Source of the DNA: Bacteroidota bacterium | GTDB lineage: Bacteria; Bacteroidota; Bacteroidia; B-17B0; Aurantibacillaceae | Length of the DNA: 64,000 nt | Direction: 5' to 3' | Assembly (NCBI GenBank): GCA_030684395.1 | Contig: JAUXTT010000026.1 | Coordinates: forward strand, 1-64,000 | Part shown: positions 1-6,979 of the stretch, piece after piece | How the letters are laid out: every line of letters starts with the position of its first letter | How positions within the stretch are numbered: the first letter of the stretch is position 1 | The notes under the pieces: generated by a model | The model's input: the letters and a program-made list of their open reading frames with translations, nothing else | What the model was told of the DNA's origin: nothing | The model's database searches: none | Program-made: the position numbers and the translations under genes

Positions 1-116
1 ACTATTTGGATGAGTTTTGCTTTAAATACAATTTTAAGAAGGAAGAAAAAATATTTGAACTATTCCTCTATAATGCACTAATAACAAACAAAGTTAAACC
101 AATTGCTACCAGTTAA
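1..116 (+). CDS. C-terminal end of an IS1595-family (ISXO2-like) transposase, cut by the window edge
   Basis: The frame beginning at base 3 is open from the window edge to a TAA at 114-116 and encodes 37 residues starting YLDEFCFKYN. That pattern, followed by a short Phe/Leu-rich helix, is how ISXO2-like DDE transposases of the IS1595 family normally end. The catalytic part lies outside the window, so intactness cannot be judged. It is followed by a repeat remnant and then the convergent dnaJ gene. The call rests on a short motif and could be wrong. Confidence 0.55.
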   Translation, partial: YLDEFCFKYNFKKEEKIFELFLYNALITNKVKPIATS

Positions 117-220
117 TAGGACATTGCCCTCAAGAGGGGAATGCATCAAGGTTAAATGAAATTTAGATAGCGTTTTGATGATTTTCTTTCAAACATAGCT
201 CTACTATTCCATACAAAAAA

Positions 221-260
221 CTCCGTGTAACTCTTTAAACTCGGTTTCTCTGTGTTGAAA
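221..260. repeat. Half copy of the dispersed CACGGAG/CTCTGTG intergenic repeat
   Basis: This stretch contains CTCCGTGTAACTCTTTAAAC and then CTCTGTGTTGAAAC. The same word set forms longer inverted repeats at 2317-2434, 53805-53881, 58991-59134 and 62885-63001. Only one arm is present here, between the transposase end and the 3' end of dnaJ. Confidence 0.5.
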
Positions 261-265
261 CGGAT

Positions 266-1420
266 CTACTCGAAATACTCTTTCATTCTCTCAAAGAACC
301 CTTTTTCTTTTCTATTCGGGTTAGGTTGAAAGTTTTTAGAACTACGTAAATTCTCTAGAGTCTTTTTCTCATCGCTTGATAAAGATTGCGGTGTCCATAC
401 ATTTATGTTCACTAACAAGTCGCCTTTACCATAAGAGTTTATTTCAGGAACGCCTTTACCTTTTAAACGAAGTACTTTTCCGCTTTGTGTACCTGCATCT
501 ATTTTTATTTTTGCTTTACCTTCTACCAAAGGAACTTCAATAGTTGTTCCTAATGCAGCGTCAACAAAATTTACATAACAATCGTAAAATAAATTTGGCC
601 CGTCGCGTTTTAATTCCGGATGTTCTTCTTCCTCAATTGCAATAATCAAGTCACCGTTTATTCCACCACGTACTGCGGCATTACCTTTTCCTGACATCGA
701 TAATTGCATTCCATCAGCAACCCCGGCAGGTATATTAATGGTGATTTGTTCTTCTCCACGTACAACACCATCTCCATGGCAAGTGTTACATTTATCTTTA
801 ATAATTCTTCCTTCGCCATGACATGCCGAACAAGTGCTTTGTGTTTGCATTGCACCCAGGATAGTTTGAGCCACACGTGTTACAACCCCTTGTCCGTTAC
901 ATACGCGGCAAGTATCATACGATCCGCCTTTAGCACCACTTCCTGAGCAGGTGTGACAGGCAACCATTTTAGTTACTTTAATTTTTTTCTCAACGCCGTT
1001 TGCTATCTCCTGCAAATTCAACTTTACTTTAATGCGCAAATTTGTTCCCCTGTTGGCACGTCTTCCGCCGCCGCCGCCGCCTCTACTGCTTCTTCCACCA
1101 AAAAACCCACTGTCACCAAAAATATCACCGAACTGCGAGAAAATATCTTCCATGTTCATACCGCCGCCCTGGAATCCACCACCACCTGATGCCCCGCCAA
1201 CTCCTGCATGTCCGTATTGGTTGTAACGCTGACGTTTTTCAGGATTACTTAAGATCTCATAAGCTTCGGCTGCTTCCTTAAATTTATCTTCTGCAGATTT
1301 GTCATCCGGGTTCTTATCGGGATGATATTTAATAGCTAACTTACGATAAGCTTTTTTGATCTCATCCTCAGAAGCGCTTTTGCTTAATCCCAGTATTTCG
1401 TAATAATCTCTTTTCGACAT
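266..1420 (-). CDS. dnaJ: Chaperone protein DnaJ (Hsp40)
   Basis: Class I J-protein of 384 residues, the co-chaperone that delivers unfolded clients to DnaK and stimulates its ATPase in the cytoplasm. The order is complete: N-terminal J domain (about 1-70) with the HPD triad at 33-35, a Gly/Phe-rich linker (about 72-125), a zinc-finger region with four CxxCxGxG repeats ([32 protein letters not shown], about 155-230), then the C-terminal substrate-binding beta domains. Length is normal for the family. It lies 180 bp downstream of grpE on the same strand, the usual Bacteroidota grpE-dnaJ order; dnaK is not in the window. The G/F linker is very Gly-rich and GC-rich for this genome, which creates long spurious open frames on the other strand. 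Confidence 0.98.
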   Translation of the reverse strand: MSKRDYYEILGLSKSASEDEIKKAYRKLAIKYHPDKNPDDKSAEDKFKEAAEAYEILSNPEKRQRYNQYGHAGVGGASGGGGFQGGGMNMEDIFSQFGDIFGDSGFFGGRSSRGGGGGGRRANRGTNLRIKVKLNLQEIANGVEKKIKVTKMVACHTCSGSGAKGGSYDTCRVCNGQGVVTRVAQTILGAMQTQSTCSACHGEGRIIKDKCNTCHGDGVVRGEEQITINIPAGVADGMQLSMSGKGNAAVRGGINGDLIIAIEEEEHPELKRDGPNLFYDCYVNFVDAALGTTIEVPLVEGKAKIKIDAGTQSGKVLRLKGKGVPEINSYGKGDLLVNINVWTPQSLSSDEKKTLENLRSSKNFQPNPNRKEKGFFERMKEYFE

Positions 1421-1423
1421 TTT

Positions 1424-1600
1424 ATTGAATTTGATAATTTGATAATGTGCTAATTTGAAGATGAGTTTATCGTTATACTACTTATTTTATCTTTCAAATT
1501 AATGCATTCTCAAAATAATTTTTAATCTTATCAATGGGTAGAAGATTTTGAAAACAGTGCTTGAATAATTTTCAAATCTTCAAATTAATTCATTTTCAAA
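1424..1600. repeat. A/T-rich degenerate direct repeats between grpE and dnaJ
   Basis: The gap holds ATTTGATAATTTGATAATGT near 1430 and two similar units, TTTCAAATTAATGCATTCTC (from 1493) and CTTCAAATTAATTCATTTTC (from 1577). The words share a CAAATTA core in both orientations. Repeats of this look are common between Bacteroidota genes. No terminator or small gene is visible in the gap. Confidence 0.45.
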
Positions 1601-2224
1601 TCATGCTCCCGTTACCACTTTTGCAAAACGGATCACTTTTCCATTCAGCGAATATCCTTTTTCAATTTCATCCACTACTTTCCCCTTCATATCATCGCTT
1701 GATGCCGGAATGCTGGTAATTGCTTCCATGATATCCGAATCAAATGGTTTGCCCAAGGCCTCCATTGGCTCAAGTCCTTTTTGTGTTAAGGTTCCTTTGA
1801 ATTTGCTGTATATTAATTGAACACCTTCCGCAAGCGCTTTAACATCTGTTGCATTTTCGTTTGCTTTCATGGCACGTTCAAAATCGTCGATCACGGGCAA
1901 AAACGCTTTAAAAAACTCTTCTCCTGAGGTTTTCATCAAATCTACCTTCTCTTTTGCGGTTCTTTTTCTGAAATTATCAAATTCTGAGTACAAACGCAGG
2001 TATTTATCGTTTGCTTCAGCCACTTTCATTTCCAATTCATGTATTTTGTCTTCATTAACGAGGCTTATGTCACTATGACTTTCTGTATTACCTGTTTCTG
2101 ACGAATTTTCAGTGTTATTTTCGTTAGAATTGTTGTTGTTTTGAGTATTTTCCTCTGTGCTGTCGTTCAACACCTCGTCGTTCTTACTATTCATGGATCT
2201 TATCTTTTTAAAAAAATTCTTCAC
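1601..2224 (-). CDS. grpE: Nucleotide exchange factor GrpE
   Basis: GrpE of 207 residues, the nucleotide exchange factor that releases ADP from DnaK in the cytoplasm. Residues about 1-60 are a low-complexity Asn/Glu/Ser-rich tail (runs such as ENTQNNNNSNENN), followed by the long coiled-coil dimerisation helix (about 60-100, including RLYSEFDNFRKRTAKEK, a GrpE hallmark) and the C-terminal beta domain that inserts into DnaK (PFDSDIMEAI and GYSLNGKVIRFAKVVT). The start is the Met at 2224, directly followed by a basic segment. It precedes dnaJ on the same strand and the two are probably co-transcribed. The acidic, Asn-rich N-terminus is longer than in E. coli GrpE but usual in the phylum. Confidence 0.97.
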   Translation of the reverse strand: MKNFFKKIRSMNSKNDEVLNDSTEENTQNNNNSNENNTENSSETGNTESHSDISLVNEDKIHELEMKVAEANDKYLRLYSEFDNFRKRTAKEKVDLMKTSGEEFFKAFLPVIDDFERAMKANENATDVKALAEGVQLIYSKFKGTLTQKGLEPMEALGKPFDSDIMEAITSIPASSDDMKGKVVDEIEKGYSLNGKVIRFAKVVTGA

Positions 2225-2316
2225 TTAGTTTTTAATCCTTAGGGTTTAAGAGCATTTCAAATATGCTGCCAGCAAAGATACGAGGAAAAAATGGCAGAAA
2301 GAGTGGTTTGAGTCTG

Positions 2317-2434
2317 TTAAACACAGAGGCCTCAGAGGCAAAAGAGTTACACAGAGATTTTTTTGTTGATTTTTCGCAAATCACCCATTCTAAAACTCTG
2401 TGAAACTCCATATTCTCAGTGCGCCTGTGTTAAA
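2317..2434. repeat. Dispersed intergenic inverted repeat (ACACAGAG ... CTCTGTG)
   Basis: This lies in the 347-base gap between the divergent grpE and HU genes. The left arm holds AACACAGAG and ACACAGAG; the right arm holds CTCTGTGAAACTCC and CCTGTGTTAA. The arms are imperfectly complementary around an A/T-rich centre. The rest of the gap holds only the HU promoter. Confidence 0.6.
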
Positions 2435-2483
2435 ATTTTGGAATTACCTCAAAACCCTGATTTTAAAAAAATTACCTAAAAGT

Positions 2484-2513
2484 TTTGGATTTAAACTTAA
2501 AGACGTATATTTG
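2484..2513 (+). promoter_or_regulatory. Bacteroidota-type promoter of the HU gene
   Basis: TTTG at 2484-2487 (-33 type) is followed after 18 bases by TATATTTG at 2506-2513, a perfect TAnnTTTG -7 box. The start codon lies at 2572. No Crp/Fnr-type palindrome sits upstream, unlike the oxygen-related promoters later in the window. Confidence 0.7.
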
Positions 2514-2571
2514 CACCCCTATTTTGAATAGGGAGTTCAAATTGTTGATTTTAAATATATTATACAAAAAA

Positions 2572-2877
2572 ATGACAAAGGCAGACATTATTAACGAGAT
2601 CGCAGACAAAACAGGAATTGAAAAGTTAGTTGTTCAAACGGCAGTAGAAACATTTATGAAATCTGTTCGCAACAACATGGCTGAAGGAAAAAACATTTAC
2701 TTACGTGGTTTCGGAACATTTTTGGTAAAAAAACGTGCTGAAAAAACAGGTAGAAATATCTCTAAAAACACTACGGTAATTATCCCGGCTCATTTTATTC
2801 CTGCATTCAAACCTTCTAAAAACTTCTCTGACAGAGTTAAGAAAAACGTGAAGGTGGCTGTAGCTGAAGCTAAATAA
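2572..2877 (+). CDS. HU/IHF-family DNA-binding protein
   Basis: Small nucleoid protein of 101 residues that bends and compacts DNA as a dimer. It opens MTKADIINEIADKTGIEK, the usual HU start. The ORF runs 29 codons further upstream, but that part covers the promoter, so ATG 2572 is chosen. The body keeps the dimerisation helices and the GFGTFLVKKRAEKTGRN segment before the DNA-binding arm. The arm carries ...IIPAHFIPAFKPSKNF where E. coli HU has a typical IPA...FKAGK; the AHFIPAFKPSK form is typical of Bacteroidota. The C-terminal tail VKKNVKVAVAEAK is short and basic. The next gene starts 7 bases downstream, so the two may be co-transcribed. Confidence 0.95.
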   Translation: MTKADIINEIADKTGIEKLVVQTAVETFMKSVRNNMAEGKNIYLRGFGTFLVKKRAEKTGRNISKNTTVIIPAHFIPAFKPSKNFSDRVKKNVKVAVAEAK

Positions 2878-2884
2878 GTCAACA

Positions 2885-3721
2885 ATGAAATCACTGAATA
2901 AACTGCAAATAGGGATTATCGCATTTTCAGTTTTAGTATTCGTTCTTTTATATTTTGCAAATAAAACACCTGAGAAAAAAGCGGAAGACTTTACTTCTGA
3001 AAACAAAGGTGCTGTTTCCGGTCCGGGAATGAAAGTGTTTGTAGATACCAAAATTTCTACCTTACCCGATTCATTAAAAAAGATCTTTACAGCACTGAAT
3101 AAACAGTCAGAAGCAAACCAAAAAGACAATGCGCTTTTGGATAGTTTGACCGGTTTTTGGGATAGAATTATGCAACCCGATGTTGCTGCGTTTTATACCG
3201 AGAAGATCGCCATCAACACCAACAAAGCAGAATCCTGGTTCAAAGCCGGAGATCGCTATTATTATGCAGTTCGTTTTGTAAAAGCTCCCGAAGAAATAGG
3301 TGCACTGTATCAACAGGCAATGTATTGTTTCGAAAAGGGCTTGAAACTGGAACCGAATAATGTAGAGGCAAAAATTCGTTACGCTTCCTGCTTTGTAGAA
3401 GGAACTTCAGATCCGATGAAAGGAATTACTATGTTAAAGGAAGTTGAGAAAACCGACTCTAACAATGTTAATCTTCAATTGGCTTTTGCAGCATTTTCTA
3501 CTAAATCAGGCCAGATGGATAAGGCAGTTGTTCGCTTCGAAAAAGTGTTACGATTAAAACCCGAATATCTGGAAGCATATCTTTATCTGGCAGACGCATA
3601 CGAGCAAATGGGTGACAAGAAAAAAACCATTGAAACGCTCGAAAAATATGCGACTCTTGTTCCTGATAAGGATGCAAAAAAGGAAATAAATAAGTACATA
3701 GATAAATTAAAAAGTAATTAA
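2885..3721 (+). CDS. Membrane-anchored tetratricopeptide repeat protein
   Basis: Protein of 278 residues with one N-terminal hydrophobic segment (about 9-24, IGIIAFSVLVFVLLYF) that should act as a signal anchor, leaving the rest in the periplasm. Residues about 113-160 and 190-262 contain TPR-like helix pairs (for example ALYQQAMYCFEKGLKLEPNN and AVVRFEKVLRLKPEYLEAYLYLADAYEQMGD), so it is probably a protein-interaction scaffold. It begins 7 bases after the HU stop and is followed 21 bases later by a small ribosomal-type gene, an HU-TPR-small basic protein-RNase order within a translation/nucleoid neighbourhood. No enzymatic motif is visible and the partner is unknown. Confidence 0.8.
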   Translation: MKSLNKLQIGIIAFSVLVFVLLYFANKTPEKKAEDFTSENKGAVSGPGMKVFVDTKISTLPDSLKKIFTALNKQSEANQKDNALLDSLTGFWDRIMQPDVAAFYTEKIAINTNKAESWFKAGDRYYYAVRFVKAPEEIGALYQQAMYCFEKGLKLEPNNVEAKIRYASCFVEGTSDPMKGITMLKEVEKTDSNNVNLQLAFAAFSTKSGQMDKAVVRFEKVLRLKPEYLEAYLYLADAYEQMGDKKKTIETLEKYATLVPDKDAKKEINKYIDKLKSN

Positions 3722-3742
3722 CCATTTAAAAACGCATTAGTT

Positions 3743-3832
3743 ATGCCAAGCGGAAAAAAAAGAAAAAGACATAAGATGTCAACTCACAAACGTAAGAAAC
3801 GTCTTAGAAAGAATCGTCATAAGAAAAAATAA
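3743..3832 (+). CDS. Small basic ribosomal-type protein (AURKAIP1/COX24-domain, bL38-like)
   Basis: A 29-residue ORF, almost all Lys, Arg and His (MPSGKKRKRHKMSTHKRKK, then a similar basic tail). Its sequence pattern is that of the Bacteroidota proteins annotated as AURKAIP1/COX24-domain proteins, relatives of the mitochondrial small-subunit protein mS38; a protein of this kind has been described in a Bacteroidota ribosome as bL38. It would bind rRNA. It sits between the TPR gene and the RNase E/G gene and is followed directly by a strong hairpin terminator, which supports a real, transcribed gene. It is easily missed because of its length. Confidence 0.8.
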   Translation: MPSGKKRKRHKMSTHKRKKRLRKNRHKKK

Positions 3833-3855
3833 TAGGGCTCCCTATTGATTTTTCT
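3831..3855 (+). terminator. Rho-independent terminator after the small basic protein gene
   Basis: AATAGGG at 3831-3837 and CCCTATT at 3840-3846 are perfectly complementary (the pairing next to the loop must open), followed by GATTTTTCT. It overlaps the stop codon of the 29-aa gene. Confidence 0.65.
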
Positions 3856-3905
3856 CTTACAAATTTAGTCCGTGAATTTTTCGGAGTAAAGTTTAAACAC
3901 CAGCG

Positions 3906-3933
3906 TACGGAGTTGATGCAAATCTTCTCCGTA
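3906..3933 (+). promoter_or_regulatory. Hairpin in the leader of the RNase E/G gene
   Basis: TACGGAG (3906-3912) and CTCCGTA (3927-3933) form a perfect 7-bp stem around a 14-base loop, 56 bases before the GTG start of the RNase gene. There is no T-run after it, so it does not look like a terminator. Structured leaders mediate autoregulation of RNase E in E. coli; a similar role here is inference. Confidence 0.4.
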
Positions 3934-3988
3934 TGGTTGTTTGCTATATTTTATCCTTAAAAGCGGATTCACTTAATATTTTATAATC

Positions 3989-5551
3989 GTGAGTTACGAA
4001 CTGATAATAAACAGTGCGGGAAACGATACAGTTATTGCTCTTTTAAATGACAAAAGGCTCGTTGAGCTTCATAAAGAAAGAGGCAGTACACGTTTTTCCG
4101 TGGGAGATATTTATCTGGGAAAAGTAAAAAAGGTTATGACCGGACTTAACGCTGCGTTTGTAGACGTTGGTTACGAGAAAGATGCTTTTTTACATTACCT
4201 GGATCTTGGTCCTCAAGCGGCTTCGTTCATTAAATACACCAAAACGGTAAAGGATGGTAAACAAAATGTTTCCAACCTGATGTATTTTAAAAACGAAACT
4301 GACATTCCAAAAGATGGAAAAATAAACAATGTGGTTCAAAGCGGACAGAACATTTTAGTTCAGGTTGCTAAAGAACCAATTTCTGCAAAAGGTCCGCGTA
4401 TTACTACGGAAATTTCAATTGCCGGAAGATACTTAGTGCTTATTCCTTTTTCTGATAAGATCTCTGTTTCACAAAAAATAAGAGAACCGGAAGAAAAGAA
4501 AAGACTGAAAGACTTAATGCAAACAATAAAGCCAAAAAACTTTGGTGTAATTGTACGTACTGTTGCTGAACACAAAACAGTTACAGATATTGAGAATGAT
4601 CTGAATGACCTGGTTGCTAAGTGGGACGAGTGTTTTAAAGCACTTCAGTCTGCTGATCCTCCAATGCGTGTGTTGGGTGAAATGGACAGAACCAACTCTA
4701 TGTTGCGCGATCTGTTGAATGCAAATTTCAATAACATTCACGTAAACGATGCAAAGGTTTACGAAGAATTAAAAACCTATTTAGGAAATATTGCTCCTGA
4801 TAAAGTTGAGATCGTAAAACATTACAACAACGCTAAGGTTCCTATCTTCGATCATTTCGGAATTGAAAAACAGATCAAAGGTTTGTTTGGAAAAACCGTG
4901 AACATGAAGAGTGGTGCTTACCTTATTATTGAGCATACCGAAGCACTTCACGTGTTTGATGTAAACAGTGGTAACCGTGCAAAGAGTGATAAAACACAGG
5001 AAGAAAATGCATTGGCAGTTAACCTGGAAGCAGCAGATGAAATTGCTCGTCAGTTAAGATTACGTGATATGGGTGGAATTGTGGTGATCGATTTTATCGA
5101 CATGCACAACCCCGACAATCGCAAAGTTTTATTTGAGAAACTGAAAGAAGAGATGAAAGGTGACCGTGCAAAACACAACATCTTACCTCCAAGTAAATTC
5201 GGTTTAGTGCAGATCACTCGTCAGCGTGTGCGCCCGGAGATGAACGTAGACGTTCAGGAAGTTTGCCCTAGCTGTTCAGGTACCGGTAAAGTACAACCAA
5301 GTGTGTTGTTTGTAGACACTATTGAGAGTACATTAAAATACATTGCAAAAGAACAAAATCAAAAGAACATCATCATTTGTGTTCACCCATACATTGAAGC
5401 TTATATTACCAAAGGTTCATTCTTTAAACCAAGTATTTTAAAGAAATGGAAAAAGGCAACAGGCGCAAATGTAGAAGTACGCAGCATGGCAGCTTTCGGT
5501 TTAATGGAATACAAATTCTATAACAAACTGGAAGATGAGATTGTGATTTAA
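3989..5551 (+). CDS. rng: Ribonuclease E/G family endoribonuclease
   Basis: Endoribonuclease of 520 residues for rRNA maturation and mRNA decay, closer in length to RNase G than to full-length RNase E because there is no long C-terminal scaffold. It has an N-terminal S1 RNA-binding domain (about 36-125, starting near VGDIYLGKVKKVMTGLNAAFVDVG) and the catalytic domain, with the two Mg-binding aspartates in FDVNSGN (D324) and VVIDFID (D368) and the zinc-link CPSC (C426, C429) that joins protomers. The GTG at 3989 is chosen because MSYELIINSAGND is the normal family start. A hairpin lies in the leader and a terminator follows 24 bases after the stop. Confidence 0.95.
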   Translation: MSYELIINSAGNDTVIALLNDKRLVELHKERGSTRFSVGDIYLGKVKKVMTGLNAAFVDVGYEKDAFLHYLDLGPQAASFIKYTKTVKDGKQNVSNLMYFKNETDIPKDGKINNVVQSGQNILVQVAKEPISAKGPRITTEISIAGRYLVLIPFSDKISVSQKIREPEEKKRLKDLMQTIKPKNFGVIVRTVAEHKTVTDIENDLNDLVAKWDECFKALQSADPPMRVLGEMDRTNSMLRDLLNANFNNIHVNDAKVYEELKTYLGNIAPDKVEIVKHYNNAKVPIFDHFGIEKQIKGLFGKTVNMKSGAYLIIEHTEALHVFDVNSGNRAKSDKTQEENALAVNLEAADEIARQLRLRDMGGIVVIDFIDMHNPDNRKVLFEKLKEEMKGDRAKHNILPPSKFGLVQITRQRVRPEMNVDVQEVCPSCSGTGKVQPSVLFVDTIESTLKYIAKEQNQKNIIICVHPYIEAYITKGSFFKPSILKKWKKATGANVEVRSMAAFGLMEYKFYNKLEDEIVI

Positions 5552-5574
5552 GAATTAACCCTATCATTATTGAG

Positions 5575-5605
5575 CCCCGCCTTATTAAATGAGACGGGGT
5601 TTTTT
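5575..5605 (+). terminator. Rho-independent terminator of the RNase gene
   Basis: CCCCG at 5575-5579 pairs with CGGGG at 5595-5599, with partial pairing inside, and is followed by TTTTTT. It lies 24 bases after the stop codon and separates core genes from the accessory island. Confidence 0.7.
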
Positions 5606-5749
5606 ATGTCAATTTTTTACGCAACAAAGGAATTGCCTCCCTTCTTATTGCCTCATCTAATTGACGCTAATTTGTTAACAAAAGTTAATATATATCATTT
5701 TAAATTCATTTGTATATCATTTTATGTCAATTTTGATATTTATTTATAC

Positions 5750-5757
5750 TATATTTG
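5750..5757 (+). promoter_or_regulatory. -7 box of the Fic gene
   Basis: TATATTTG, a perfect TAnnTTTG match, lies 17 bases before the GTG start in a very A/T-rich gap. No TGA-N6-TCA palindrome occurs 35 bases upstream, so it also serves as a negative control for that motif. Confidence 0.45.
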
Positions 5758-5774
5758 ATATATAAATCATTTCA

Positions 5775-6824
5775 GTGAAAAAACAGAAACTTACAGCTAA
5801 TTTAATTATTGACTACCTGAAAGCTCATCCCGGAATTTCTTCAAAGGAAATTTACGATAACACTTCAGCTGGTTTGGTAAGTTATGTTACCCTGCAAAGG
5901 ATGTTAGCAGATCTGGTTAAAAAAGATTTTCTAAATTTTAAAGGCTCAGGAAAAGGAACCAAATATGAAGTTAGCGAAGCTTATCAGATTATTCATGAAA
6001 TAGATCCGCAGGAATATTTTAAGAAAGAAATTGATGATAGAATTATCAGAAGTAGTTACAACCTTGATCTGATAAAAAAAACACTTAACAAAATAGATCT
6101 TTTTACTCCCGAAGAATTGGAGAAACTCAATAGCCTGCAAGAGATTTATAAAAACAAAACGGCTCAGCTCACAGAAGCAGAATACAAAAGAGAGTTAGAG
6201 AGACTTGCAATTGATTTGAGTTGGAAGTCTTCTCAGATTGAAGGCAACACTTACTCTTTGTTGGAAACAGAACGTCTTTTAAAAGATAAAGAAACAGCCG
6301 CAGGAAAAACAAAAGATGAAGCAGTAATGCTTTTGAATCATAAGGATGCCATAGATTTTATTGTTAGTGACCAGGAATATGTAAAACCTTTGTTGTTACG
6401 TGCCATTGAAGACATACACAGTATCCTCGTAAAAGAACTTGGCGTTGAACGTAATATCAGAAAAAGAACTGTTGGGATTTCCGGAACCAATTATCGTCCA
6501 CTCGATAATGAATTTCAGATCAAAGAAGCAATGGAAGAAATGTGCAGCTTGGTGAACCTTAAGGAAAACGTATTCGAGAAAGCCTTGTTGATTTTATTAC
6601 TAATATCCTACATACAACCATTTAATGACGGAAACAAAAGAACTGCCCGGATTATAAGCAACGCTATCTTAATGGTGAATCAATATTGCCCCATTTCATT
6701 CCGAACAGTGGACTCTGTTGAATACAAAAAAGCGATGCTGATTTTCTATGAGCAAAATAACATCAGCGCAGTAAAGAAAATTTTCATTGGTCAGTTTGAA
6801 TTCGCTGTAAACACTTATTTTTAA
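5775..6824 (+). CDS. Fic/DOC family protein with N-terminal winged helix; Fic-motif His replaced by Gln
   Basis: Protein of 349 residues. Residues about 5-65 form a winged-helix domain (HPGISSKEIYDNTSAGLVSYVTLQRM region). The Fic core carries the inhibitory motif SSQIEGN (S152-N158, pattern [S/T]xxxE[G/N], placed before the core as in class II Fic proteins) and the Fic loop at 281-292, QPFNDGNKRTAR. Fic enzymes normally read HPFxxGN[G/K]RxxR; the His that activates the target hydroxyl is Gln here, while the phosphate-anchoring GNKR and final Arg remain. The protein may therefore be catalytically altered, or act as a regulator or nucleotide sensor. It starts at GTG 5775 (MKKQKLTANLIIDYL) and stands alone between the RNase terminator and the TIR gene. 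Confidence 0.85.
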   Translation: MKKQKLTANLIIDYLKAHPGISSKEIYDNTSAGLVSYVTLQRMLADLVKKDFLNFKGSGKGTKYEVSEAYQIIHEIDPQEYFKKEIDDRIIRSSYNLDLIKKTLNKIDLFTPEELEKLNSLQEIYKNKTAQLTEAEYKRELERLAIDLSWKSSQIEGNTYSLLETERLLKDKETAAGKTKDEAVMLLNHKDAIDFIVSDQEYVKPLLLRAIEDIHSILVKELGVERNIRKRTVGISGTNYRPLDNEFQIKEAMEEMCSLVNLKENVFEKALLILLLISYIQPFNDGNKRTARIISNAILMVNQYCPISFRTVDSVEYKKAMLIFYEQNNISAVKKIFIGQFEFAVNTYF

Positions 6825-6874
6825 TAAGCCAAAGCGAGCCTCGTGCTTCACTTTTTTTGTTTTGGGAGAAATGG

Positions 6875-6882
6875 TATATTTG
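6875..6882 (+). promoter_or_regulatory. -7 box of the TIR-STAND gene
   Basis: TATATTTG, a perfect TAnnTTTG match, about 97 bases before the chosen ATG at 6980. The preceding T-rich stretch (TTTTTTTGTTTTG, 6852-6864) offers TTTG words for the -33 element. This suggests that the gene is transcribed separately from the Fic gene. Confidence 0.45.
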
Positions 6883-6979
6883 GGAGAAGAAACACGGTTG
6901 TGATTAATTGCAAATAATTAAAGCTACCCATCGAGAGAATTTGGACGCAATTTCCTTACATACAAAAAAATCAAAAACA

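Noticed and set aside
953-1281. Long plus-strand frames opposite dnaJ rich in Pro/Ala
   Set aside because: They lie over the Gly-rich linker of DnaJ, which removes stop codons from the opposite strand; there is no start signal and no homology pattern.
6908-6979. 24-codon N-terminal extension of the TIR gene from a TTG
   Set aside because: The TIR domain begins at ATG 6980 (MAKAFLSHSS) and the extension has no domain sequence.
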